Below are positions 26,964-35,073 of a DNA stretch of 64,000 nucleotides, in pieces. The stretch spans positions 1-64,000 of the forward strand of contig JARRJC010000006.1 of NCBI GenBank assembly GCA_037379885.1, in the 5' to 3' direction. Source of the DNA: Limibacillus sp. (GTDB lineage Bacteria > Pseudomonadota > Alphaproteobacteria > Kiloniellales > CECT-8803). The position numbers and the translations under genes were made by a program. The stretch's first letter is position 1; each line of letters starts with the position of its first letter. The notes beneath the pieces are model-generated. The model searched no databases. It saw only the letters and a program-made list of their open reading frames with translations, and was not told the origin of the DNA.

Positions 26964-29429
26964 CTACTGCGCAGGATTGAGCAGCAGAAGACGATCGCGA
27001 TCTGTCGCCGCGCCGACCAGTTTTAGGGCGCGCCCGTCGCGCCAGCGCGTGACCAGGTTGCCGTAGCCGCCGGAGAAGAGATTTCCGGACTGTCCCGGCG
27101 CGATCATGAAGCGGGAGTTCTCCAGATCGGAGAGGTCGTAGACCGCGCGCAATCCCGGACCGTGACGGTGCTGGAAGAGGCTCTCGGGCCGTTCGTAGCC
27201 CATGGAGGCGCCGCCGCGGTTCACCGTGTCGTCCCAGCCCGGCGTCCCGACCTCAAGAGACACGAGGTCGTTCAACACCGGGACGAACTTGTAGAGCGGA
27301 TGGCCGAAGGGAGCGCGGTGCAGCCGCTCCCAGCGCCACTGCCGCCAATCCGGACCGAGCCGCGCTTCCAGCAGGTCCAGGGCGTCCTGATAGGCAAGGC
27401 GCACCTGTGCCTCGCAGCTTTCGACCGGTTCCGGGCTGGTGACGTCGTCGCACCAGACCGGCTGTTCGGTGAGGATCCTGAGAAGGACGCGGCGGTCGGG
27501 CCGGGCCAGGTCTTCGAAGACCGGGCCCGTCTCGTCGGCCAGCAGACGGCTTTGCAGCGAGCGCATCCAGGCGGCGAAGATCGTGGGTTCCGCCCGCCGC
27601 CGTGTCATGCGCCGGTCCCAGTCCTCCAGCGCCTGCACCGTCTCGCTCCGGCGTTGGCTCTCCGACAGCATCGGCAGCAGAAGGGGCAAGAGATCGCGCG
27701 CGGTCACGGAGACCACGTCCAGCTGCATGGCGCCGGCTTCGGTCGGACCCAGCTTGCCGTTCCTGCCCAGCATCTCCTCGATACGGATCGCTCGGGCGGG
27801 ATCCGGGAAGCTCCGGTTGATCAGGTTCGGATAATCCGGCGGTGCGATGCGGTTGTTGGCGTTGACCAGCTTTCCCTCCGGCGGGTTCAGAACCTGCGGC
27901 AGCTCCTCGAAGGGAACCCGGCCCTCCCACGCGAAGGGGGCGACCCAGGCGGCGAGCGGGCTGCTGCCGTCGCCGAGCGGCCGCTTGGGCAGCACGCCGG
28001 CGAGGGCAAAGCCTATGTTGCCGAGACGGTCGGCGAAGGCGACGTTCTGCTGCGGGGCGTAAAACAGCGCCAGCGCGTTCATGAACTCCAGCGCGTTGCG
28101 CGCCTTTCCCATCCGGTAGAAGGCCTCGGGCGTGCGGTTCTGCCGGTCGTACAGCGGCCAGGAGAGGGAGAGCGCGGTATCGGCGGGGAAGAGCGCGCGC
28201 TCCTCGTCCTCCAGCACGTCCGAGATGATCGGTCCCCTCGGCGTCCTGCGCAGGGTCATGACGACGTCTTCGCCGTCCTTGACCGCGATCGTCACCCGCT
28301 GTTTCTCCAGGTCCGTCCAGCCGTCCGGGGTCTCGACCCGCAGACCGTCTTCCGAGAGCTGTTCGACATAGAGGTCCTGGGTATCGCCGTGGGTCGTGGT
28401 GAAGCCCCAGGCCAGATGTCCGTTGTGGCCGAGCACCAGGAAGGGCACCCCTGGCGCGGTGACCCCGGCGCGCACCTCGCGTCCGCCCTCGCCATCCGGC
28501 CATTCCAGCCGCGTCAGCATCCAGGTGCCCGGCGCGTCCAGCCCCAGGTGCGGATCGTTGGCGAGGATCGGCAGGCCGGTGATGCTGCGCGCGCCAGCCA
28601 CGACCCACCAGTTGGAAGCGGACTTGGGCTCCAGCGGCCAGGGGAGGATCTTCCCGAGGCGCGCCAGGGCCTCGCCGGGCACCTTGGCGAGCGCCCTTTC
28701 TCCCTCGGCCCGCGCCTCCCGGCTTTCGGGCTGCTCCGACACTGGATGGGCGGAGGCGGGCAGGGTGACCGGCGCGCCCTCGCGGTCGCGCGGCCAGAGG
28801 AAATCGATCTGCTCCGGGGAGAGCCGCTCGGCAAGGCGGACCCTGAGCAGTTCGTCGGTCCAGTCGCCGGAAAGCTGGAGCGCCATGAGGTTGCCCCAGA
28901 CAAGCGAGTCGGTGGGCGTCCAGGGCTCCGGCTCATAGCCCAGGGCCAGGAATTCCGGCGTGGGCAGCGTCTGTTGCGCCATGAAGCCATTGACGCCCTC
29001 GGCATAGGCGTCGAGGGCGGCGCGGAGCTCGGGCGAGAGGCGCGGCAGTTGCTTTTCGGCCTCGGCGTAGAGCTGGAGCGTGCGCATCAGACGGTCCAGT
29101 TCCAGCGTCGCCTCGCCGATCAGCTCGGAAAGGCGGCCGGCGCCCGCCCGCCGCGTCATGTCCATCTGCCAGAGCCGTTCCTGTGCGTGCAGGAAACCGA
29201 GCGCACGATAGGCGTCCATCTCGCTCGCGGCGCGGATCGTGGCGATGTCGTCGTCGTCCCGCCAGATTTCGACCGCAGCGTCCAGTCCCGGCAGGGCGGC
29301 GCTTCCCCGCGTCTGCGGACTGACGACCCAGCCGTAGGCGGCGAGGGCGGCGAGGGCGCAGACGAGAAGAGCGCTGAGGCCGTAGAGGCCCCAACGGATC
29401 ACCTTCCAAGCGACTTTGCCTTTCGCCAT
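26964..29429 (-). CDS. Penicillin acylase-family Ntn hydrolase
   Basis: An 821-residue precursor with a membrane-spanning N-terminus (about 13-35, WGLYGLSALLVCALAALAAYGW) acting as signal or anchor, so the enzyme faces the periplasm. The alpha-subunit segment has the start-domain pattern EIWRDDDDIATIRA, ALGFLHAQERLWQMDMTRRAGAGRLSE. The autoproteolysis point and nucleophile are S272 in KSASNWWVVAG, and the beta chain continues with NDPHLGLDAPGTW and FTTTHGDTQDLYVEQL. The family includes penicillin G acylase and N-acyl-homoserine-lactone acylases, plus many enzymes of unknown substrate; no quorum-sensing genes are nearby. It ends just downstream (in transcription) of nothing recognisable and starts 74 bases from the malonyl-CoA synthetase stop. 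Confidence 0.9.
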   Translation of the reverse strand: MAKGKVAWKVIRWGLYGLSALLVCALAALAAYGWVVSPQTRGSAALPGLDAAVEIWRDDDDIATIRAASEMDAYRALGFLHAQERLWQMDMTRRAGAGRLSELIGEATLELDRLMRTLQLYAEAEKQLPRLSPELRAALDAYAEGVNGFMAQQTLPTPEFLALGYEPEPWTPTDSLVWGNLMALQLSGDWTDELLRVRLAERLSPEQIDFLWPRDREGAPVTLPASAHPVSEQPESREARAEGERALAKVPGEALARLGKILPWPLEPKSASNWWVVAGARSITGLPILANDPHLGLDAPGTWMLTRLEWPDGEGGREVRAGVTAPGVPFLVLGHNGHLAWGFTTTHGDTQDLYVEQLSEDGLRVETPDGWTDLEKQRVTIAVKDGEDVVMTLRRTPRGPIISDVLEDEERALFPADTALSLSWPLYDRQNRTPEAFYRMGKARNALEFMNALALFYAPQQNVAFADRLGNIGFALAGVLPKRPLGDGSSPLAAWVAPFAWEGRVPFEELPQVLNPPEGKLVNANNRIAPPDYPNLINRSFPDPARAIRIEEMLGRNGKLGPTEAGAMQLDVVSVTARDLLPLLLPMLSESQRRSETVQALEDWDRRMTRRRAEPTIFAAWMRSLQSRLLADETGPVFEDLARPDRRVLLRILTEQPVWCDDVTSPEPVESCEAQVRLAYQDALDLLEARLGPDWRQWRWERLHRAPFGHPLYKFVPVLNDLVSLEVGTPGWDDTVNRGGASMGYERPESLFQHRHGPGLRAVYDLSDLENSRFMIAPGQSGNLFSGGYGNLVTRWRDGRALKLVGAATDRDRLLLLNPAQ

Positions 29430-29502
29430 GGCTCGCCCTTCTTCCGCCGCCTCTCTTGAAGGTAGGGCAGGGAGGGGCGCGCTCCAAGCGGTCCGGTGAG
29501 GG

Positions 29503-31023
29503 TCAGGCGGCGAAGCTGTCCTTATAGGTTTCGCGGAGCTGGTTCTTCTGGACCTTGCCCATGGTGTTGCGGGGAAGCTCCTCCACGAAGTAGACGCACT
29601 TGGGCACCTTGAAGTTGGCGAGCTTGCCCTTGCAGGCTTCGATCACCTGTTCCTCGGTGATGTCAGCCGAGCCGTCGCGGGTCGCAACGGCGGCCACGGC
29701 TTCCCCGAAGTCCGGGTGCGGCACGCCGATCACCGCGCTTTCGCCGATGCCCGGCAGCTCGTCCACCACCAGCTCTATCTCCTTGGGGTAGACGTTGTAG
29801 CCGCCGCAGATCACCAGGTCCTTGGCGCGCCCGACGATGTGGATGTAGCCGCGCTCGTCGATCTTCGCCACGTCGCCGGTGATGAAGAAGCCGTCGGGGC
29901 GGAACTCCTCGGCCGTCTTCTCCGGCATGCGCCAGTAACCCGAAAAGACGTTCGGGCCCTTCACTTCCAGGACGCCGATCTCGTTGGTGCCCAGAACCTT
30001 GCCCTCTTCATCGGCGATCCGCACCTCGACGCCGGGCAGCGGGAAGCCGACCGTGCCGGCGCGGCGTTCGCCATCCAAGGGGTTGGAGGTGTTCATGCAG
30101 GTCTCGGTCATGCCGTAGCGCTCCAGGATGGCGAAGCCGCCGGAGCGCTCCTCGAACTCGCGGAAGGTCTCCTCCAGCAGCGGAGCCGACCCGGAGATGA
30201 AGAGCCGCATGTTCTTGCAGGTCTCCGGCCCGAAATCCGGGTGGGCGAGCAGGCGGGTGTAGAAGGTCGGCACGCCCATCATGGCGGTGCAGCGCGGCAG
30301 CATCTCGAGCGCCTGATCGGCGTCGAACTTGGGCAGGAAGATCATCTTCGCGCCCGACAGCAAGACGCAGTGCGTCGCCACGAAGAGGCCGTGGGTGTGG
30401 AAGATCGGCAGCGCGTGGAACAGCACGTCATCCTTCGTGAAGCCCCAGTAGTCGCGCAAGGTGAGGGTATTGGCCCCCAGATTGCGGTGCGACAGCATGG
30501 CGCCCTTCGACCGGCCCGTGGTGCCGCTGGTGTAGAGGATCGCCGCCAGTTCGTCCCCGGCGGACTCAACGCAGCCCACCGCCGGGTCCAGTCCTTCGGC
30601 TTCTTCCATCAGACTGCCGCCGCCCTCGGCCCCCAGGGTCAGGACATGGGGCACGCCGAGCTTTTCGGCCAGGCCCTTGAACTCGGCCTCGACCTTGGGG
30701 CGGCAGACGGCCACGGTCGGCTCGGCATCGCCCAGGAAGTAGGAGACTTCGGAGGCGGTGTAGGCCGTGTTGAGCGGCAGGTAGACGCCGCCGATCCGGA
30801 TGCAGCCGAGATAGAGGAAGAGGTTCTCAGGCGACTTATCGACCTGGACGGCGACGCGGTCGCCCTTCTTGACGCCCTTGTCCTTCAGCAGTTGTCCGAT
30901 GCGCCCGGAAATGCGGTCCAGGTCCTCGAAGCTGTAGAGCTTGCCGCCGGCCACCTCCATGACCGTCTCGGACCGGTCCTCGGGGAAATGCGCTTCCATC
31001 AGGGCGTAGAGATTCTCGTTCAT
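29503..31023 (-). CDS. matB: Malonyl-CoA synthetase
   Basis: A 506-residue acyl-adenylate-forming enzyme. ATP loop YTSGTTGRSKGAM (164-176), A5 motif ERYGMTETCMNTSNP, A7 ITGDVAKID, A8 GRAKDLVICGGYNVYP and the C-terminal A10 Lys in NTMGKVQK (about K490) are all present. Similarity to MatB/ACSF3 is supported by LPLNTAYTASEVSYFLGDAEP and the gene context: a GntR regulator directly upstream, a TRAP transporter divergent, and malonyl-CoA decarboxylase downstream of that. Reaction: malonate + CoA + ATP to malonyl-CoA. The ATG at 31021-31023 is preferred over an upstream in-frame codon because the family begins here and the regulator's stop lies only 4 bases upstream. Confidence 0.93.
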   Translation of the reverse strand: MNENLYALMEAHFPEDRSETVMEVAGGKLYSFEDLDRISGRIGQLLKDKGVKKGDRVAVQVDKSPENLFLYLGCIRIGGVYLPLNTAYTASEVSYFLGDAEPTVAVCRPKVEAEFKGLAEKLGVPHVLTLGAEGGGSLMEEAEGLDPAVGCVESAGDELAAILYTSGTTGRSKGAMLSHRNLGANTLTLRDYWGFTKDDVLFHALPIFHTHGLFVATHCVLLSGAKMIFLPKFDADQALEMLPRCTAMMGVPTFYTRLLAHPDFGPETCKNMRLFISGSAPLLEETFREFEERSGGFAILERYGMTETCMNTSNPLDGERRAGTVGFPLPGVEVRIADEEGKVLGTNEIGVLEVKGPNVFSGYWRMPEKTAEEFRPDGFFITGDVAKIDERGYIHIVGRAKDLVICGGYNVYPKEIELVVDELPGIGESAVIGVPHPDFGEAVAAVATRDGSADITEEQVIEACKGKLANFKVPKCVYFVEELPRNTMGKVQKNQLRETYKDSFAA

Positions 31024-31027
31024 CGCT

Positions 31028-31774
31028 TCAAAGGCCTCGTGCTTGTTTGGGTGTTGGAACTTCCTGGTCGTCTTCCAGAGTGGAGAGCAGGTCAACAAAG
31101 CTGTCCCCCTGGATCGCGACATGGCCGCGCATGGCCGCTTCGGCGTCCTCTTCGCGGTCCTCCAGAATCGCCCGCATCACCTCTTCGTGCTCGTCCAGGG
31201 AGGCGGGGATGCGCCGCGTTCGCCGCAACTGGATGCGGCGGTAGGCGGCCAGGCGGTTGCGCAGGTTCAGGGTCTGTTGCTCCAGAAAGGCATTGTGGCT
31301 GCCCTCATAGATGGCCTCGTGGAACTGCTGGTTGGCGTCGTAGTAGTCGTCGGCGCTGCCCGCCTCGGCGGCGCGGCGGCAGGACTCGAAGGCCGCCTGA
31401 AGCTTGTAGCGCTCCTCCGGCGTCATGCGCTGGGCGGCAAGTCGCGCGCACTGACCTTCCAGCTCCGACATCACCTCGAACATTTCAAAGAGTGTCTTTG
31501 CCGAGACCTTGGAGACCAGCGCTCCCTGGCGCGGGCGCATCTCGATCAGGCCGGAAGAGGAGAGCTGCAGGAGCGCTTCGCGGACCGGGGTTCGGGACAC
31601 GCCGAAGCGTTTGGCCAGCAGGGTTTCGTCGAGCCGCGCGCCCGGGGCCAGCGCGCCGGACAGGATCTCCGCCTCCAACTGACGGCGCAGGTGGTCGGCT
31701 GTCCTCATCCGCTTCTTGGCGCTCGCATTCTTGGCGCTCATATTCTTGGCGCTTATGGCCTGTTCGCCTGACAT
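31028..31774 (-). CDS. GntR-family (FadR-type) regulator of the malonate genes
   Basis: A 248-residue regulator. An N-terminal winged helix (about 25-90: LRRQLEAEILSGALAPGARLDETLLAKRFGVSRTPVREALLQLSSSGLIEMRPRQGALV) is followed by an all-helical FCD ligand domain (about 100-225), the FadR/GntR layout of MatR and GtrA, which control malonate genes in rhizobia. It is transcribed with matB (4-base gap) and divergently from the TRAP operon. Its promoter region contains TTGTATACAA overlapping the -35 element, suggesting autorepression. The N-terminus contains a 5-residue repeat (SAKN, SAKN, SAKK). An upstream in-frame TTG lies inside the operator and is rejected; ATG at 31774 or 31741 is possible. 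Confidence 0.88.
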   Translation of the reverse strand: MSGEQAISAKNMSAKNASAKKRMRTADHLRRQLEAEILSGALAPGARLDETLLAKRFGVSRTPVREALLQLSSSGLIEMRPRQGALVSKVSAKTLFEMFEVMSELEGQCARLAAQRMTPEERYKLQAAFESCRRAAEAGSADDYYDANQQFHEAIYEGSHNAFLEQQTLNLRNRLAAYRRIQLRRTRRIPASLDEHEEVMRAILEDREEDAEAAMRGHVAIQGDSFVDLLSTLEDDQEVPTPKQARGL

Positions 31775-31819
31775 CGCGGCCCCACTGCTCGATAGTCCGG
31801 TTGCTCTGAATTCGTAAAC

Positions 31820-31849
31820 ATTATGCACAGAAGTGGTTTTTGTATACAA
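31820..31849 (-). promoter_or_regulatory. Promoter of the GntR regulator-matB operon
   Basis: On the minus strand TTGTAT (31849-31844), 18 bases, CATAAT (31825-31820) form a good promoter. Its -35 is inside the palindrome TTGTATACAA, so a bound regulator would block it. Confidence 0.5.
31840..31849. promoter_or_regulatory. Palindromic operator TTGTATACAA for the GntR regulator
   Basis: TTGTATACAA at 31840-31849 is a perfect 10-base palindrome in the divergent region between the regulator/matB and the TRAP genes. FadR-type GntR proteins recognise such TTGTAT-N-ACAA sites, and the rhizobial MatR site is of similar sequence. It overlaps the -35 of the minus-strand promoter. Confidence 0.6.
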
Positions 31850-31943
31850 GACTGGACAGCGCGCTACTTTGACCGTAACCTTTCGATAGTGCGGCTTCGT
31901 CTTCCGCTATGACGCGAGCTAAGCCGCATCGGGAGTTAGAGGA

Positions 31944-31972
31944 AAAAATGCCCCCGCGCTGAAGCGGGGGGT
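31944..31972 (-). terminator. Intrinsic terminator facing the minus strand inside the malonate intergenic region
   Basis: CCCCCGC (31952-31958) pairs with GCGGGGG (31965-31971). Read on the minus strand the stem is followed by CATTTTTT from the A-run at 31944-31949. No minus-strand gene ends here, so it would stop antisense transcripts entering from the TRAP gene. Confidence 0.5.
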
Positions 31973-32040
31973 TCGGTGAGGGAGGGGCGACTGTAATGGC
32001 CCGTCTCAGCCGACGTTTCTAATGGGAGGAGAACCAAGAA

Positions 32041-33048
32041 ATGTTCACTAGCAAGTCATTCCATCTGAAGGTAGCCGGCGTCGCCGCCGCTGCTCTCATG
32101 CTGGCCACGCCGGCACTCGCGGAAACCACGCTCAAGGCCTCTCACCAGTGGCCCGGCGGCAAGGGCGACGTGCGCGACGAGATGGTGCAGATCATCGCCA
32201 AGGAAGTCGAAAAGGCGGGCGTCGATCTGAAGGTGCAGGTCTATCCCGGCGGCTCGCTCTTCAAGGCGAAGCAGCAGTGGGACGCCATGACCAAGAACCA
32301 GCTCGACATCTCGGCATTCCCGCTGGACTACGCGAGCGGCCGTCACCCGCAGTTCAGCGCCACGCTGATGCCGGGTCTGGTCAAGAACCACGATCACGCA
32401 AAGCGTCTGAACGATTCGCCCTACATGGATGAGATCAAGAAGATCATCAATGACGCGGGCATCATCGTGCTGTCCGACGCCTGGCTGGCCGGTGGCTTTG
32501 TCGGCAAGGACAAGTGCATCACCAGCCCCGCCGATGCGCAGGGCCAGGTCATGCGCGCGGCCGGTCCGGCCTTCGAGCAGATGCTGGTCGAGGCCGGCGC
32601 CTCGATCAACTCCATGCCGTCTTCCGAGCTCTACACCGGTCTTCAGACCGGCGTGCTCGATGGCGCGAACACCAGCTCGGGCTCCTTCGTTTCCTACCGG
32701 ATCTACGAGCAGGTCAAGTGCCTGACGCCTCCGGGGGATTTCGCCCTCTGGTTCATGTACGAGCCGATCCTGATGTCCAAGTCGTCCTTCGATTCCCTGA
32801 CGCCTGAACAGCAGAAGGCGCTGATGGACGCGGGCCAGGTCGCCGAGGACTACTTCTTCGAGGAAGCCAAGGGCCTGGATAAGGAACTGGTCGAGGTCTA
32901 CGAGAAGGCCGGCGTCCAGATCAATCCGATGACCAAGGAGGATTACGACGCCTGGGTCGCCGTGGCGAAAAAGTCCTCTTACAAGATCTTCGCCGAGAAC
33001 GTCCCCGGCGGGGCCGAGATCATCGAGAAGGCCTTGGCCGTCGAGTGA
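32041..33048 (+). CDS. matP: TRAP transporter solute-binding protein, probably malonate
   Basis: A 335-residue DctP-family binding protein with a Sec signal (LKVAGVAAAALMLATPALAE, cleavage after ALA about residue 27). Mature part starts with TTLKASHQWPGGKGDVRDEM. The Arg of AQGQVMRAAGPAFEQMLVEAGAS and the downstream SGSFVSYR region take the place of the usual carboxylate-binding elements. Two Cys residues (DKCITSP, VKCLTPP) may form a disulfide in the periplasm. Malonate is the likely ligand because the operon continues with permease subunits and malonyl-CoA decarboxylase, and matB lies divergent; the rhizobial MatPQM system is the model. SD GGGAGGAG precedes the start. A terminator separates it from the permease genes. 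Confidence 0.88.
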   Translation: MFTSKSFHLKVAGVAAAALMLATPALAETTLKASHQWPGGKGDVRDEMVQIIAKEVEKAGVDLKVQVYPGGSLFKAKQQWDAMTKNQLDISAFPLDYASGRHPQFSATLMPGLVKNHDHAKRLNDSPYMDEIKKIINDAGIIVLSDAWLAGGFVGKDKCITSPADAQGQVMRAAGPAFEQMLVEAGASINSMPSSELYTGLQTGVLDGANTSSGSFVSYRIYEQVKCLTPPGDFALWFMYEPILMSKSSFDSLTPEQQKALMDAGQVAEDYFFEEAKGLDKELVEVYEKAGVQINPMTKEDYDAWVAVAKKSSYKIFAENVPGGAEIIEKALAVE

Positions 33049-33062
33049 TCCAACGAGGGGGC

Positions 33063-33095
33063 GGGGGCCGCTGAGCTGCGGCCCCCGTTTCTTTT
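33063..33095 (+). terminator. Intrinsic terminator in the matP-matQ spacer
   Basis: GGGGGCCGC (33063-33071) pairs perfectly with GCGGCCCCC (33078-33086), loop TGAGCT, then GTTTCTTTT. Partial termination here would give more binding protein than membrane subunits. Confidence 0.8.
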
Positions 33096-33152
33096 CGGAG
33101 GTTTTTGCGGTCTGCTAAGGACCCACCAAAGTTCCGCAGGGGATCGAGAAGA

Positions 33153-33671
33153 ATGGACGCCTTCATTTCCGCTGTCCGCTGGACCTCCCGCTTCTTCGGC
33201 GTCATAGCGGTGCTTCTGCTGCTGGCGGCCGTCTTGGCGGTCTGCCATCTGGTCATCGTTCGCTACATCCTCAACAGTTCCGCCATCTGGCAGCACGAGT
33301 TCGTGACCTTTTCGATCATCGGCTCGACGCTGCTGGGCAGCCCCTACGTGCTGCTGACGCGCGGCCATGTGAACGTGGACCTGCTGCCGCAGTACCTGGG
33401 GCAGAAGGGGCGTCTGCTGCTGGCGCTTGTCGCCTCGGGCCTCTCCTTCGTTTTCTGCGCGGTGGTCGGCTTCGCCGGGTTCGAGGTTTGGCTGGAGGCC
33501 CTGACCAACGGTTGGCGCAACGAGACGGTTTGGGCGCCGCCCTTGTGGATCCCCTACATGGCGATCCCGCTTGGCCTGGGGCTCGTCTGCCTGCAATACC
33601 TGGCCGACGTGCTTGCGCTTTTAACCGGGCGTGACATGCCCTTCGGGTTGCCACCCAAGGGTGGGGAGTAG
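33153..33671 (+). CDS. matQ: TRAP transporter small permease subunit
   Basis: A 172-residue DctQ-type protein with four hydrophobic segments (about 12-35, 45-65, 82-105, 130-150). The conserved motif appears as LLTRGHVNVDLLPQYLG (RxGHV-type), and the helix before the last loop has PLWIPYMAIPLGLGLVCLQYLADV. It pairs with the large permease that starts 5 bases after its stop. The chosen ATG (33153) is the first one at which the DctQ pattern begins; the upstream extension encodes an unrelated basic stretch. Normal length for the family, unlike the enlarged small subunit at 17858. Confidence 0.88.
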   Translation: MDAFISAVRWTSRFFGVIAVLLLLAAVLAVCHLVIVRYILNSSAIWQHEFVTFSIIGSTLLGSPYVLLTRGHVNVDLLPQYLGQKGRLLLALVASGLSFVFCAVVGFAGFEVWLEALTNGWRNETVWAPPLWIPYMAIPLGLGLVCLQYLADVLALLTGRDMPFGLPPKGGE

Positions 33672-33676
33672 GGGCC

Positions 33677-34993
33677 ATGAGTGAGCTTCAAATCGGCCTC
33701 TTGGTCGCCATCGTCACGATCGTCATTCTGCTGTCGGGCGCGCCGGTCGCCTTCAGCCTCGGCATCGTCGCCGTCGGCTTCCTGGTGGTCTTCGACGGCT
33801 TCGGCGCGCTCTCCTTCGTCGCCGATATCTTCTATGGCGGCTTGGACAGCTTCGCGCTGCTCTCGATCCCCATGTTCATCCTGATGGGGGCGGCCATCGC
33901 CTCCTCGCGCGCCGGCGCCGACCTCTACGAGGCCCTGGACCGCTGGCTCTACCGCGTGCCGGGCGGGCTCATGGCCTCCAACATCGGCGCCTGCGCGATC
34001 TTCGCCGCGCTATCGGGCTCTTCGCCCGCGACCTGTGCGGCGATCGGCAAGATGGGCATCCCGGAGATGCGCAAGCGCGGCTATCCCGCCTCCGTCGCGA
34101 CCGGTTCCATCGCCGCGGGCGGCACGCTCGGCATCCTGATCCCGCCGTCGATCACCATGATCGTCTACGGCATCGCGACCGAGACCTCGATCGGGCGGCT
34201 CTTCCTGGCGGGGCTGGTGCCCGGCCTGCTGCTGACGGGGCTGTTCATCGCCTGGGGACTCTTTTCGGCCTGGCGAAAGGGCTACGAGTTCGTCGAACCC
34301 GGCCTGCGCTACAGTCTGATGCAGAAGATCGAGATGCTGCCGAAGGTCGGTCCCTTCCTGCTCATCATCGCCGGTATCCTCTACGTGCTCTACGGCGGCG
34401 TTGCCACGCCTTCGGAAGCGGCGGGCGTGGGCGCGATGTTCTGCCTGCTGCTGGTGATCGTGATCTACAAGGTTCACCGCAAGGGCGAGCTCTTCTCCAT
34501 CTTCCGCGATTCCATGCGGGAGTCGGTGATGATCCTGATGATCATCGCCGCCGCCGACCTGTTCAGCTACATGATGTCCAGCCTCTTCATCACCCAGTCG
34601 CTGGCCATGTGGATCGCGGACCTGGAGGTCAACCGCTGGGTCCTGATGGGCTGCATCAACCTGTTCCTGCTGGTCGCGGGTTTCTTCCTGCCGCCGGTCG
34701 CGGTCATCCTGATGGCGGCCCCGACGCTCTTGCCGATCATCGAGACCATCGGTTTCGACGCCATCTGGTTCGCCGTGGTCCTGACCATCAACATGGAGAT
34801 CGGGCTGATCACCCCGCCGGTGGGACTGAACCTCTACGTCATCAACGGCATTGCGCCGGACGTTAAGTTGCAGACGATCCTGTTGGGGGCCTTGCCCTTC
34901 ATGCTTTGCATGGTGGTCGCCATCGTGCTGCTCTGCATCTTCCCGGAGATCGCCTTGTGGCTGCCGGAGGCCTTGATGGGGCCGGCAATATAG
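33677..34993 (+). CDS. matM: TRAP transporter large permease subunit
   Basis: A 438-residue DctM-family permease of standard length. Landmarks are ILLSGAPVAFSLGIVAVGFLVV, SIPMFILMGAAIASSRAGADLYEALDRWL, ALSGSSPATCAAIGKMGIPEM, IAAGGTLGILIPPSITMIVYGIATETSIGRLFLAGLVPGLLL, and near the end NMEIGLITPPVGLNLYVINGIAPD. It uses the sodium gradient to bring in the dicarboxylate delivered by the binding protein. It is translationally close to matQ (5-base gap). Malonate as substrate rests on operon context. Confidence 0.92.
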   Translation: MSELQIGLLVAIVTIVILLSGAPVAFSLGIVAVGFLVVFDGFGALSFVADIFYGGLDSFALLSIPMFILMGAAIASSRAGADLYEALDRWLYRVPGGLMASNIGACAIFAALSGSSPATCAAIGKMGIPEMRKRGYPASVATGSIAAGGTLGILIPPSITMIVYGIATETSIGRLFLAGLVPGLLLTGLFIAWGLFSAWRKGYEFVEPGLRYSLMQKIEMLPKVGPFLLIIAGILYVLYGGVATPSEAAGVGAMFCLLLVIVIYKVHRKGELFSIFRDSMRESVMILMIIAAADLFSYMMSSLFITQSLAMWIADLEVNRWVLMGCINLFLLVAGFFLPPVAVILMAAPTLLPIIETIGFDAIWFAVVLTINMEIGLITPPVGLNLYVINGIAPDVKLQTILLGALPFMLCMVVAIVLLCIFPEIALWLPEALMGPAI

Positions 34994-35073
34994 AGAAAGA
35001 GGGCTGTCATGCCCGCCGTCCGATCCCTATCTTCTAGGGGGTGGCGACCGCTGACCAGTTGAGAGATTTGCCT

